Below, piece after piece: positions 1 to 8,596 of a stretch of DNA of 64,000 nucleotides (positions within the stretch are counted from its first letter, which is position 1; each line of letters begins with the position of its first letter). The stretch is from contig JARSSM010000001.1 of the NCBI GenBank assembly GCA_029624735.1, positions 62,001 through 126,000 on the forward strand, read 5' to 3'. The notes under the pieces were generated by a model. It was not told the origin of the DNA. It searched no databases and saw only the letters and a list, made by a program, of their open reading frames with translations. Source of the stretch: Defluviicoccus sp. (GTDB taxonomy: Bacteria > Pseudomonadota > Alphaproteobacteria > Rhodospirillales > Defluviicoccaceae). A program made the translations under genes and the position numbers.

Positions 1-1566
1 CAGGCGGCCGGCGATGGGCCAGGTGCTCTGGGCCGGATAGGGACGCAGAGCGCGCAACGCGGCGAGGCGCACCAGCGGATCGATATCCGCGAGAGCGGGC
101 TGCGCCGCTGCCACCGCATCGCGGCTGGGAAACTCGGCGAGACTGTCGAGAGCCGTTGCCCGCGCGATCGACGGCGCATCGGTACTGCGGGCGAGGTGAG
201 CCAGCAGGGCGGCGGCTTCGGGCTTGCCGGTACGGGCGGCAGCGAACGTCCCGGTCCAGGTCTGGAACCCTTTGCGGTGCGGCCCAAACCAGCGCTCGAT
301 GGCGGCAGCAGCCCAGGCGGCATCCTTGTCGGCGTGGCAGTCGGTGCAGGCGTTCGAAGTCCCGAAACGCACCGACTCATCCGGCCGGGGGATGCGAAAA
401 GCGTGATCGTGGCGGGGATCGACCTCCATGTAGGTCTTGACCGGCATGTGGCAGGAAACGCAGCGGGACCCCGCCGATCCCTCCGCATGATGATGGTGGG
501 AGACGGCGGCGAACTTGGCGCCGTCATGGCATTGCAGGCAGACGCCGTCGCCCTCGGCGCGAAGCTTCAGCGAATGCGGGTCGTGGCAGTCGCTGCAGGA
601 AACGCCGGCGACGAACATCTTGCTCTGGCGGAACGGCGCGTAGTTGTAAACCTCATCAAGGCTCTTGCCGTCGGCTTCGAACAGCCCCGAATACAAGAGA
701 GTAGGCACGTGGGTCTGCAGCAGCGCCTGGCCGGGACGCCACGGCTCGGCGATTTTGGTGCCGCGTGCGTGGCAAACACCGCAGGTCTCCAGCTCCTTGG
801 CCGAAATGCGCGGGTGGCTGCGCTTGGCGGTGCCGGTCACGGGATCGAGGGGCCAGTTGACTCCGTTGCGCTCATCGAACTGTACGGTCAGTCCGTTGGG
901 GCCGCTTCGTTCCCCTTTCGCCCACGCGACGTGCGCCGAGCCTGGGCCATGACAGGCCTCGCAGGCGACATCGATCTCAGCCCAGGTGGTGGCGTAGGTG
1001 TCTTTCGCCGCGTCGTAGTTCTTGCGCAGTTCGGTTGAGTGGCATTCGGCGCACTCGAAGTTCCAGGTCTGGTCGATCCCGGTCCAATGCACCGGCTCGC
1101 CCGCTTTCAATTTCTGGTCCGGATAGAGATGGAACCAGCGCTGGCCGCCCTTGTCCTTCGGTCGCGAGTCCCAGGCGATGCCCAGCGCCTGCATCCGGCC
1201 GTCCGGAAAGGCGATCAAGTATTGCTGCAGCGGGTAGAAGCCGAACGTGTAGCGGATCTGGAAGTCTGCGAGTTTACCGTCCGCGCCGTCCGTATGGACG
1301 AAGAACTTGCCGTCGCGCTTGAAAAAACGCGAGGTGACATCGCCATAAGTGAACGTCGCACCGTCGAAGTCGCCAAGGACGCTCTGCTCCGTCGCCTCGG
1401 CCATCGCCAGGTCGTGGTGCGAGTTGCGCCAGGCCGCCATCTCGTCCTGATGACAGGCACCGCAGGCGGCACTGCCGACGAATGCCGGCCCGCCTTCGCC
1501 ACCCTGGGCCGGGCCAGCGGCCATGGCGATCGCTGCCAGCAGCAGCACCGCTGTTATTGCTCGCAC
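1..1566 (-). CDS. Multiheme c-type cytochrome with HEAT-like repeats (3' end beyond window)
   Basis: This is an exported electron-transfer protein. Eight in-frame CXXCH haem sites are visible, starting at about residues 35 (CGACH), 172, 202, 262, 324, 343 (CLQCH), 369 and 407, and more may follow past the edge. The GTG at 1566 gives a short signal peptide (VRAITAVLLLAAIAMA) ahead of the first haem site and has a GGAGC motif about 10 bases upstream; an ATG at 1524 would cut the signal peptide off. The last residues before the edge read as alanine/leucine-rich HEAT-like helices. The arrangement recalls cytochrome c554-type multihaem proteins that carry HEAT or TPR tails. The gene begins 14 bases after the DUF502 gene, on the same strand, so the two may be co-transcribed. 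The electron partner cannot be read from the sequence. Confidence 0.85.
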   Translation of the reverse strand, partial: MRAITAVLLLAAIAMAAGPAQGGEGGPAFVGSAACGACHQDEMAAWRNSHHDLAMAEATEQSVLGDFDGATFTYGDVTSRFFKRDGKFFVHTDGADGKLADFQIRYTFGFYPLQQYLIAFPDGRMQALGIAWDSRPKDKGGQRWFHLYPDQKLKAGEPVHWTGIDQTWNFECAECHSTELRKNYDAAKDTYATTWAEIDVACEACHGPGSAHVAWAKGERSGPNGLTVQFDERNGVNWPLDPVTGTAKRSHPRISAKELETCGVCHARGTKIAEPWRPGQALLQTHVPTLLYSGLFEADGKSLDEVYNYAPFRQSKMFVAGVSCSDCHDPHSLKLRAEGDGVCLQCHDGAKFAAVSHHHHAEGSAGSRCVSCHMPVKTYMEVDPRHDHAFRIPRPDESVRFGTSNACTDCHADKDAAWAAAAIERWFGPHRKGFQTWTGTFAAARTGKPEAAALLAHLARSTDAPSIARATALDSLAEFPSRDAVAAAQPALADIDPLVRLAALRALRPYPAQSTWPIAGRL

Positions 1567-1580
1567 GGGGCCGCTCCGAT

Positions 1581-2216
1581 TTAAGCTTGAGGCTTGCTCT
1601 GCGCGGCAGGACTTCCGGCGGTCTGCGCTGCGCCAGCACTCTTCATCGCCTGCACGAACTCGCCCGCCCCGGTGCCCCACTTCGAGAACACGGCGATTGC
1701 CTTGGTGAACGGGATGTCGACCGGATGCACCCGATCGGGGGGCAGGATGTAAATGCTGCCGGCCATCGGCGTCGGCGCCGACGGCACGAGGACCGTGTAA
1801 GAGCCGTCGTCCAACTCCTCGACGATCAGCGCCGGAACCAGGGCCTCCTCGATCTCGACCAACGCCGGTTGAAGCGTGTGTTCCTCTCCGCGCCCGGTCA
1901 GTCGCTTGACGATCCCGCGGACAAACGTGTAGCCGGGCAGCTTTTCCAGAACCACCTGTTCGAACACGTTCTTCGCCTTCAGCCCAGGCCCCGTCCGCAC
2001 CACCAGGCCGACGACGAAGCAAACCGCGACGAGCAGGACGATGGCGACAATCTGCCGGAACTCGACGCCGGCCGGGATCTGCGCCGTTACCGGTGCGAGC
2101 AGCGCCAGCATTCCCTTGATCGTTTTGGCGAGCAATAGGATCGCAATATAGATCGGCAGGATGATCAACAAGCCGCCGATCAGCGTTGTCCTGGCGAATT
2201 CCGCGAGTGTTCTCAT
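1581..2216 (-). CDS. DUF502 family integral membrane protein
   Basis: The product is 211 residues. It opens with a hydrophobic N-terminal segment (LIGGLLIILPIYIAILLLA), has a second transmembrane segment near residues 45-70 (IVAIVLLVAVCFVVGLVV), and then a soluble domain containing a P-x-P-M-A-G-S-type stretch (PSAPTPMAGSIYILP) that is typical of DUF502 proteins. The length and the two-helix layout fit the family, whose molecular role is not established. The C-terminus is rich in Ala, Gln and Ser and looks disordered. It lies just upstream of the multihaem cytochrome gene and may share its transcript. There is no evidence here for a specific function. Confidence 0.8.
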   Translation of the reverse strand: MRTLAEFARTTLIGGLLIILPIYIAILLLAKTIKGMLALLAPVTAQIPAGVEFRQIVAIVLLVAVCFVVGLVVRTGPGLKAKNVFEQVVLEKLPGYTFVRGIVKRLTGRGEEHTLQPALVEIEEALVPALIVEELDDGSYTVLVPSAPTPMAGSIYILPPDRVHPVDIPFTKAIAVFSKWGTGAGEFVQAMKSAGAAQTAGSPAAQSKPQA

Positions 2217-2296
2217 GGTTTCCTCACCGTCCCGCCGCGTCGTTAAGAACCAAACTCGCGATCCGACGGCCGCCTACAGCCCGCGCTTGGCGCCTG

Positions 2297-3607
2297 TCAG
2301 AACTTCCATGCGACAGTCATGTTGAACCAGTGAATTTCGTTGGTTGAATAGTCGCCCTTGATGGTGCCGGCCAGCGGGCGGCTCCGATCGATGTCGGCGG
2401 AGCCGAGATTCAGATACTCGTAGGCGACACCGAGGGTGATGCGGTCGCTGAACGCGTACTGGATGCCAGTGCCGACGCGGATCTGCTGATCGAGCGGCAG
2501 GGCCGGCGAGCGCTCCTTCGTCGAGATCGGCGAGGTGTCGAACGCGAAGCCAAGGGACCAAGTCCATTCAGGATGGAACTTGTAGCGCGCGCCCAGAGCA
2601 AACCCCCAGGTATCGTCGTAATTAAGGTTAGCCGTCGCCTTGTTGCTGGTGGTGGACTGCACTTCCACGGTCGGCTTGCCAAACTCGCTCCACTGCTGCC
2701 AGACGACGTTGCCCATGATCGCCACGCTGTCGGTCAGGTCGTGGTAGGCGCTAACCATGACTTGGTTGGGGATGGTCAGGCCGAGGTCGAGCCGGGCGCC
2801 CGTCAAGCCCGAGGCATCCAGCGCATCCTGAAGGAGCGGGCCAAGGTTGTTGGTCGTCGGCTTATCCTTGAAATCGAGCTTGACCTGCGAAGTGTAGGTG
2901 ATGCCGAAACGAGTCCCCTCGATGGGCTCGATCAGAATGCCGGCGAGCCCGCCATAACCAACATCATGGTCACTGACATCGAGGCTGGCGTCGCCGCCGT
3001 CGAGGGCATCGTTGATCCCGGTCCGCGTGTGCAGTTTGCCGTAGATGATCTGCGCCCCCGCACCTACCGACAGCCAGTCATTGAGCCGATAGGCCGCGAC
3101 CGGGAAGGCGCCGAGGGTGAGGATCTCCTCCTGCAACGCGTAGTAGCGGCCGGACCAGTTGCTCTGGTAGCGGGAGGAAAGGCCGAAATTGGAGCCCAGC
3201 GTAATGCCGAACTTCAGGTCCGGCGTGGCACTGTAGACGTAGTAGCCGGCGAGACCGGGGATGAAGCCGAGCGAGTTGCCGCCGTTGCCGCCAGAGATCG
3301 TAGTTTCGCTGTCCCTGTCGAACTGGCTGATGCCGTAAGCCGGCTGGATACCGGCGAGCATCTGCGACTTGTCGAGCCGCGTCATGCCGGCCGGGTTGCC
3401 GAACGCCGTCGCTGCGTCCTCCGCCAGCGCCGCCCGTCCCGCTGCGGCCGTACCGAGGTCAGGCGTCGCCATCTCATACAAGAACAAGCCGCCGGCACGG
3501 GCTCGCCCTCCCCCGAGCGTGACCAGCAGAGCGATGGCCGACAAGAAACAAAGACCGCGGCTTAACCAAACGCCTAGCCAGGTTATTATACCATGCGGCG
3601 GGCACAT
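2297..3607 (-). CDS. OmpP1/FadL-type outer membrane transport protein
   Basis: This is a predicted outer-membrane beta-barrel of 436 residues for uptake of hydrophobic compounds. After a signal peptide, the mature N-terminus contains the FadL-type signature around GTAAAGRAALAEDAATAFGN followed by PAGMTRL. The rest shows alternating strands and ends in a terminal Trp-Lys-Phe (VAWKF), the aromatic C-terminus typical of barrel proteins. The ATG at 3607 was chosen because GGAGGTGGGG lies directly before it; reading from 3655 would add 16 residues encoded inside a dispersed palindromic repeat. FadL relatives carry long-chain fatty acids or aromatic hydrocarbons; the substrate here cannot be told. 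It is transcribed alone, with the repeat element immediately upstream. Confidence 0.85.
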   Translation of the reverse strand: MCPPHGIITWLGVWLSRGLCFLSAIALLVTLGGGRARAGGLFLYEMATPDLGTAAAGRAALAEDAATAFGNPAGMTRLDKSQMLAGIQPAYGISQFDRDSETTISGGNGGNSLGFIPGLAGYYVYSATPDLKFGITLGSNFGLSSRYQSNWSGRYYALQEEILTLGAFPVAAYRLNDWLSVGAGAQIIYGKLHTRTGINDALDGGDASLDVSDHDVGYGGLAGILIEPIEGTRFGITYTSQVKLDFKDKPTTNNLGPLLQDALDASGLTGARLDLGLTIPNQVMVSAYHDLTDSVAIMGNVVWQQWSEFGKPTVEVQSTTSNKATANLNYDDTWGFALGARYKFHPEWTWSLGFAFDTSPISTKERSPALPLDQQIRVGTGIQYAFSDRITLGVAYEYLNLGSADIDRSRPLAGTIKGDYSTNEIHWFNMTVAWKF

Positions 3608-3623
3608 CCCCACCTCCGATTCC

Positions 3624-3744
3624 CTAGTGGATCGGATCTGACGCTTGCATCCCAAACGTCAGATCGGTCGATCCACTAACCCATTGATCTGGTGGTTCGA
3701 TTCAGCCAATGGATGGGATTCATCCGTTGGCATCGAACCACTAG
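3624..3744. repeat. Dispersed double-palindrome element, copy 1
   Basis: This ~121-bp element opens with CTAGTGG and closes with CCACTAG. It is made of two successive hairpins. The first has arms around GATCTGACG/CGTCAGATC with loop cttgcatcccaaa. The second has arms CCAATGGATG/CATCCGTTGG. A near-identical first half and a more diverged second half recur at 37568-37687. It lies 17 bases upstream of the FadL-type start codon. No coding capacity is seen. The structure is MITE- or REP-like; no target-site duplication was confirmed. Confidence 0.8.
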
Positions 3745-3815
3745 AAGAAATACCCGATGCGTGCCTCGAGCTGTCACTGATAGGGTTCTAGTCGATCTCA
3801 CTCACCGTCTGCCGC

Positions 3816-4685
3816 CTATTTCGGGAACAGAAACGTCAATTGAAGACGCAACGACGCCTCCGGCGCGAATTCGGGATGAACGGCGTTATAGTACGCTTGT
3901 ATATTTGCGTTAATCGCTTGGCCAGCGACATTAAAGACGCGACCGAAACCGCCGCCAACGGGCACCAGCAGTGCGTTATCCTTGTCCGCCTTCCAATTGG
4001 CAGTCATGATGGGGGATGTCACCAGATACCACCCCTGCGGGAGATTATAGTTCACGAAGGGCTGGATCAGCGTTTGGTTGACATCCTGGCGGTCGCTCTT
4101 GCCCGCGAACGACCACAGGTGCCGGACAAGCACGCCGGCAACCCAAGGCTTGTCGATGACCAGCCCGACCGCCGTCGGCCCTGCACTCCATTTTTGCGTG
4201 CCGATGCGGTCGGTGGTTGCCGTGCGTAGGGACAACGACGGCCCCACACCCCACGTGAACTCACCCTCTGAGACCGGTGAGAGGAACGCCGAGATGTTGA
4301 TATCGCCAAGCCCGAAGTGATCGCCGCTCTCACCGCCGCTTGGCACCTCAGGCAGGGAACCCGTTACCGAAGGAAGGTAGATGAGCGGAACGATGGTCCG
4401 CGTGATCACGTTCCAATCGCCGAAGTTGAACGGAACGACCGGCTGAATGTTGAGAACGTTGGCAGTGTCGTTGTCGGGGCCGGTGCGGAAGAACGTGTTG
4501 TTCTGGAACGGCAGGCTGACCATCGCTGCGATCGGGTTCTGCGCTGCTGCAGCCAAGTCGGCGGTGGCGGCAGCATTGCCGGTAGCTGCCGTGTCCTCAG
4601 CGGCCGCGTGGCCGGCGAAAGCGCCGAGGAGCGCAACCGCCGACAAAATGACGCGGGCGCGCGCCAACGCGGTGGATGAACGCAT
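3816..4685 (-). CDS. Exported beta-barrel-like protein, transporter-like family
   Basis: The product is 289 residues with a clear signal peptide (residues 1-29, ending GAFAGHAAA). The mature protein has many short alternating strands (FRTGPDNDTANVLNIQPVVP; PLIYLPSV) and ends in LQLTFLFPK, which suggests an outer-membrane or periplasmic beta-barrel. Similar proteins are often annotated as transporters or, misleadingly, as neuromedin U. The start at 4685 overlaps the stop of the upstream HAD gene as TGATG, so translation is probably coupled; an ATG at 4715 would lie inside that gene. Together with the secreted HAD hydrolase and the sulfatase it seems to form an envelope module of unknown substrate. 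Confidence 0.65.
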   Translation of the reverse strand: MRSSTALARARVILSAVALLGAFAGHAAAEDTAATGNAAATADLAAAAQNPIAAMVSLPFQNNTFFRTGPDNDTANVLNIQPVVPFNFGDWNVITRTIVPLIYLPSVTGSLPEVPSGGESGDHFGLGDINISAFLSPVSEGEFTWGVGPSLSLRTATTDRIGTQKWSAGPTAVGLVIDKPWVAGVLVRHLWSFAGKSDRQDVNQTLIQPFVNYNLPQGWYLVTSPIMTANWKADKDNALLVPVGGGFGRVFNVAGQAINANIQAYYNAVHPEFAPEASLRLQLTFLFPK

Positions 4686-5686
4686 CACTTCTCTCGTGGG
4701 AACACCGCGTTCCAATCCCTCTTCATCGATACTACCGTCCAGCCGGCGGCCGGTGCTGCGTCGAGCGCCTTGTCAAGGCGGCCGATATGGCTGTCGCGGT
4801 CGTAGGCATATTCGCGTTCGGCATCGTCGTGGCGGACGATCAGGCCGAAGCGCCGGCCTGGGGCGGACGTTGTCCATTGCAGCATTTGCAGGTCGCCGTC
4901 GGAATTGCCGAAGGCGGCGATCGGCTGGCGGCCGATGAACTTGTTGATACCGACGGGCTTGCCGGTTTTGTCGTCGATGAAGTCGATCTGCGGCAGACGC
5001 ATCAGCACCGGCTTGCCATCGCGCAGCTCAAACTCGGTCTTGATGGTCGAGCCCACTACCTGCTCGGGCGGCACGCCGTACACGGACTCCGTCCACGGCC
5101 GCATGAACTCAACGCCACCGCCCGAGACGATAAAGGTCTTGAAGCCGTTGGCGCGCAGGTAGGCGAGCAGTTCCAGCATCGGCTGGTAGATGAGCTTTGT
5201 GTACGGCTGCTTGAGGCGCGGGTGGCGGGCAGTCTTGAGCCAGTCAGTGACGATGGCGGCAAACTCGTCCGTCGTCATGCCGGCATGCGTGGCCATCACG
5301 AGTTCGACCAGGCCCTTCTCGCCCCCTGCCGCCAGTGTCTTCAGGTCATCTTCGAGCACTGCCTTGAAAGGCTGTGTCGTGCTCCACTCCGGATGCTGCG
5401 GCGCGAGCGCCTTCACCCGCTCGAGAGCAAATGCCAACTGGGTGTAGAACGGCTGCTCGACCCAAAGCGTGCCGTCGTTGTCGAAGGTGGCGATCCGGTC
5501 AGCGGGCGGCACAAAGTCGGGACTTCCCGCAGTCGTGACCGCCGTTACGAAATCGACGATCGCCGTCTTCGCCGCGCCGGCGTTCCAGGATGGTAGCGGG
5601 TCATCCAGGGCGCTGGCGCCGGAGGTGAGGATAAGGGCGCCGAAGAAACCGGCTAACAGTCTCATAACAAAGGCAGCTTTCCGCAT
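4685..5686 (-). CDS. Secreted HAD-superfamily hydrolase
   Basis: The predicted phosphatase has 333 residues with a signal peptide (MRKAAFVMRLLAGFFGALIL, then cleavage near ASA). HAD motif I is FDNDGTLW at residues 68-75, with D69 as nucleophile and D71 as acid/base. Motif II is probably the FIVSGGG stretch, and motif IV is AFGNSDGDLQML. These are SerB-like features on an exported protein, so it probably acts in the periplasm on a phosphorylated substrate; which one is not evident. The second Met of the reading frame (5686) gives the better signal peptide than 5704. Its stop overlaps the start of the next gene downstream (TGATG). Confidence 0.8.
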   Translation of the reverse strand: MRKAAFVMRLLAGFFGALILTSGASALDDPLPSWNAGAAKTAIVDFVTAVTTAGSPDFVPPADRIATFDNDGTLWVEQPFYTQLAFALERVKALAPQHPEWSTTQPFKAVLEDDLKTLAAGGEKGLVELVMATHAGMTTDEFAAIVTDWLKTARHPRLKQPYTKLIYQPMLELLAYLRANGFKTFIVSGGGVEFMRPWTESVYGVPPEQVVGSTIKTEFELRDGKPVLMRLPQIDFIDDKTGKPVGINKFIGRQPIAAFGNSDGDLQMLQWTTSAPGRRFGLIVRHDDAEREYAYDRDSHIGRLDKALDAAPAAGWTVVSMKRDWNAVFPREK

Positions 5687-5724
5687 GGCGTTGCCTTTCA
5701 GCAAGGATCGTTCACTGAACGAGC

Positions 5725-5754
5725 GGTTCGCCCCGTCGCGAAACGGGGCGAACC
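5725..5754. terminator. 12-bp perfect hairpin between sulfatase and HAD genes
   Basis: Arms GGTTCGCCCCGT and ACGGGGCGAACC enclose the loop cgcgaa. It sits after the sulfatase stop (5769) and before the HAD start (5686). There is no T-run on the minus strand, so it may act as a weak terminator, a processing site or an mRNA stabiliser rather than a classical Rho-independent terminator. Confidence 0.55.
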
Positions 5755-5768
5755 ATCAGCTTCCTTGG

Positions 5769-7457
5769 TCAGTTCCCGCTTGGTAGGCCGATCGTGAAGC
5801 CTTGCTTCTGCAATTCATCGCGAATGTGCTGGAAGCGCTGGTACTGAAGCAGAGTCACCGGACCGGTATAGACCTCACTCTGCAGCTTGCGCGGCGGATA
5901 GTCGAGGTAGGTCTTCATCAACTTCTTGATTTCGTCGGAAATCGTCACCATTGTCCAGGTGCGCTCCGTGTAGTTGTTCATGAAGATGTCGTAGCGTTCC
6001 TGCGGATCCTGCCACAGATCGAAAACTTGCGGGACCGTAGCCACATACTTTTCCGGACCCTTCCAGCCGAGATTGCTGTCGACCGCGAGTCCGCCGGTTG
6101 CTTGGCCGTTATCGCCGCGCAGGTTGAACACCGCCTTGTAGTTACCGACACGGGCCGCACCCGGGGTGAGCTCGACCTCGGTAAAGTAGAACCAAGACTT
6201 GCGCGCCGATTCGCCGGTGCCCAGCCAGACGGGCATCATGTCGTAGCTATCGAAAATGATCGGCTTGCCTTCGCGGTCCTCGGCCGGCAGGGTGACGCCT
6301 GCGGCCGACGCGAAGCTCGCCATCAGGTCAAGCCCGCCGACAATAGCAGCGCTCTTGGTGTCCGGCTTGATCTTGCCCGGCCAGCGGACCATTGCCGGTA
6401 CCCGGTTGCCACCCTCACGCACGGTGCCTTTGGTCCCACGGAACGGCGTGTAGCCGGCATCGGGATAGACGTCCTGCCAGGCACCGTTGTCGGTGGTGTA
6501 GAAGACAAGGGTGTTGTCGCGCAGCCCGAGACTATCGAGCTTCTTCAAAATATTGCCGACCCGGGTGTCCAGCTCGACGATCGAGTCCGCGTACTTGGTC
6601 TTCGAGAGCGATTTGCCTTCGAACTCGGGCGCCGGCATGTTCGGCTGGTGCACCTTCATGAAGTTCACATTGATAAAGAAGGGCGTGCCGGGCGCCTTCG
6701 CCGCATCATCGAGGAACTGCAAAGCCGCCTTCTCGACGTAGGCATCGAGGAAGGGAACACCGACGATTCCCTTTTCCGGTGTGTTCACGTATTCCCCGTT
6801 GACCTTGAAGTCCTCCGTAACCGGCCCGCCTGCCTTGCCGGAGAGCGCCCCCTTGGTGACCTGCTGGAACATCGCCCGCAGTTCATCCGGCATGTCCGGG
6901 AACCACTTCGGATCGCCGTAGGTGTAGGCGTTGAGATGGTAAAGGAGGGCGTACTTCATCTCATCGTAGCCTTGCGCATTCGGCAGCGCGTAGTCTGCCT
7001 CGCCCAAGTGCCACTTGCCGGTGAAGTAGGTCTTGTAGCCGCCCTTCTTGAGGACGGAAGCAAGGGTCCACTCGGCCGCCGGCAGCCCGCCACCCTGGCC
7101 CTGGAAGGCGACGGTCGTCATTCCGCTGCGGTTCGGGATACGGCCGGTCTGAATGGCCGCGCGACCGGGTGTGCAACTCGGCTGGGCATAGAACGAGGTG
7201 AACATCATCCCGTCCTTGGCGAACTGGTCGAGGTTGGGGGTCGGCATCCCGCGGCCCTCACCGCCGAGATAGGCACCCAGATCGCCGTAGCCGGTATCAT
7301 CGGACACGATCAGCAGGATGTTCGGCTTCTTCTCCTGGGCGACTGCCGGAACTGCTAGCCCCACCGCAACGAGGCCAATGGCGATAGCAACCGCCCCTGC
7401 TTGGCTGACGAGCCTTCGGCTCGCACGCCCTATAGTATCTCGCCTCACATAAGACAT
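5769..7457 (-). CDS. Exported arylsulfatase
   Basis: This sulfatase (562 residues) hydrolyses sulfate esters, presumably in the periplasm. After the signal peptide comes the metal-binding start of the fold (NILLIVSDDTGYGDLG). The sulfatase signature CTPGR follows at about residues 95-99; its Cys is the residue converted to formylglycine in this family. TGKWHLGE, the second sulfatase signature, and a late TDNGAW metal-ligand motif are also present. The start at 7457 is preceded by GGAGGAGGAG with good spacing, whereas the upstream ATG at 7490 would include that ribosome-binding site. A formylglycine-generating enzyme is not in this window. It is the first gene of the HAD/beta-barrel group. Confidence 0.92.
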   Translation of the reverse strand: MSYVRRDTIGRASRRLVSQAGAVAIAIGLVAVGLAVPAVAQEKKPNILLIVSDDTGYGDLGAYLGGEGRGMPTPNLDQFAKDGMMFTSFYAQPSCTPGRAAIQTGRIPNRSGMTTVAFQGQGGGLPAAEWTLASVLKKGGYKTYFTGKWHLGEADYALPNAQGYDEMKYALLYHLNAYTYGDPKWFPDMPDELRAMFQQVTKGALSGKAGGPVTEDFKVNGEYVNTPEKGIVGVPFLDAYVEKAALQFLDDAAKAPGTPFFINVNFMKVHQPNMPAPEFEGKSLSKTKYADSIVELDTRVGNILKKLDSLGLRDNTLVFYTTDNGAWQDVYPDAGYTPFRGTKGTVREGGNRVPAMVRWPGKIKPDTKSAAIVGGLDLMASFASAAGVTLPAEDREGKPIIFDSYDMMPVWLGTGESARKSWFYFTEVELTPGAARVGNYKAVFNLRGDNGQATGGLAVDSNLGWKGPEKYVATVPQVFDLWQDPQERYDIFMNNYTERTWTMVTISDEIKKLMKTYLDYPPRKLQSEVYTGPVTLLQYQRFQHIRDELQKQGFTIGLPSGN

Positions 7458-7684
7458 TCTCTCTCCTCCTCCTCCGCGCGATTTCCGCATAATCCGCTAC
7501 GAAATCAGACAGATAATCGACATCAAGACCCGGCTCATGCCGTAAGCAGTTATCGATGTACTTGTAGACGTGATCTTCCAGAGCGTTGGTTCGCCGCTTT
7601 TGCCGAATTTGTAATACCGCAAGCCCGTTGGATGCCAACCAAAACTTGCAACACGCCGAACCGGGGCATCGCGACGAGACGCCC

Positions 7685-8104
7685 TCATGGCTTGCATCGG
7701 GTGAACTTGCCGTAGCGCGTTTGGTCGTCCAAGACACCCACGCCCTGAAAGCTGTCGGCGCTGACGTTGAAAGTGGCGACGGTGATGTCGAATGGATAGT
7801 AACCACTCACATCCTTAAGCTTCTCGTGGAGTCGGGCCGGTGTTGTGAGGACGTTCAGATAGATCCGGTCGTTTTCCAGCCTCCAGAAGCCAACTGCATC
7901 GGCGCTGCCGTTGCGCGTGCTCTCGACCGCCCCGCTCTTCAGAAAGGTGATGAACTCGGCATTGGGATCGGAGCACTCGCCGATATTTACGACCCACTTG
8001 CCGACGAGGCTCGTGTCAGTGAGCGATGTTTCCGGCGCTGCAGCTTGAGCGCAAGGAGAAACCGCAAGTGCCGCGACCACCAAAATGCCACCTGCTCTGA
8101 TCAT
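7685..8104 (-). CDS. Small exported protein of unknown function
   Basis: The product is 139 residues with a signal peptide (MIRAGGILVVAALAVSPCAQA), then a short mature domain beginning with LVGKWVVNIGECSDPNAEF and ending in KFTRCKP. The motif 'G-K-W' after a short linker plus beta strands (FITFLKSGAVES; IYLNVLTT) recalls lipocalin-like or META-like small barrels, but I do not recognise the family. Two Cys residues, one in the GEC segment and one near the C-terminus, could form a disulfide in the periplasm. It follows the SHOCT gene on the same strand with a 12-base gap, which suggests a two-gene transcript. Confidence 0.7.
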   Translation of the reverse strand: MIRAGGILVVAALAVSPCAQAAAPETSLTDTSLVGKWVVNIGECSDPNAEFITFLKSGAVESTRNGSADAVGFWRLENDRIYLNVLTTPARLHEKLKDVSGYYPFDITVATFNVSADSFQGVGVLDDQTRYGKFTRCKP

Positions 8105-8116
8105 GACCGTCCCCTC

Positions 8117-8485
8117 CTACATTCCGTTGAGGATGGCCTCACGCCGCGCCTTGTACTCCTGCGGCGTGATGTACCCGCCGGCGGCGAGCTGATCGAGCTG
8201 CTGCAGCCGCTCCTGCGAGCTTAGCTGAGCGGGCGAATGCGATGCCGGGCGGCTGTGTCCGGCGGTGCCGCCCCCTTCACCCGCCATCTCTTGCATGGCA
8301 CGGGTCTGCTGTGCTCGTTGGTTCTGCATATTGGTCAGTATCCGCCCGGCCATGATGCCGCCCAGGAACGGCGCAGCCCAATCACTGTGGGCATAGGCCG
8401 GAGCCTGACCGGCAACGCCAGCAAACAAGGCGCTGGCGATCACCACCGAGCCAGCGAGGCTTCGCGAAGCCAACTTCACGAGCAT
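8117..8485 (-). CDS. Exported SHOCT-domain protein
   Basis: The product is 122 residues. An N-terminal signal peptide or membrane anchor (SLAGSVVIASALFAGVAG) is followed by a Gln/Met-rich linker (NMQNQRAQQTRAMQEMAGEG). The C-terminus has the SHOCT-type motif LQQLDQLAAGGYITPQEYKA ending in an A-I-L-N tail. SHOCT domains are short helical modules usually at protein ends, thought to mediate oligomerisation or attachment. The gene is just upstream of the small exported protein at 7685-8104, and both are probably co-transcribed. The role in this neighbourhood, next to sulfatase and HAD genes, is unknown. Confidence 0.75.
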   Translation of the reverse strand: MLVKLASRSLAGSVVIASALFAGVAGQAPAYAHSDWAAPFLGGIMAGRILTNMQNQRAQQTRAMQEMAGEGGGTAGHSRPASHSPAQLSSQERLQQLDQLAAGGYITPQEYKARREAILNGM

Positions 8486-8596
8486 CCGATCCCTCCAATT
8501 CGTTGTTCCCCATGCAATCCGGAGAAGGCGGCGCTAACCCACCGCCCTAACCCTCCACAGCTTTCACGGATCCGCAAACAGCTTCTCTCGGCCGCA

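Noticed and set aside
196..1038. 280-codon plus-strand open frame in the first kilobase
   Set aside because: It lies opposite eight in-frame haem-binding CXXCH sites on the minus strand, which is the real gene.
5802..7358. 518-codon open frame opposite the sulfatase
   Set aside because: Antisense shadow with no recognisable domain, while the minus frame has sulfatase signatures and a signal peptide.
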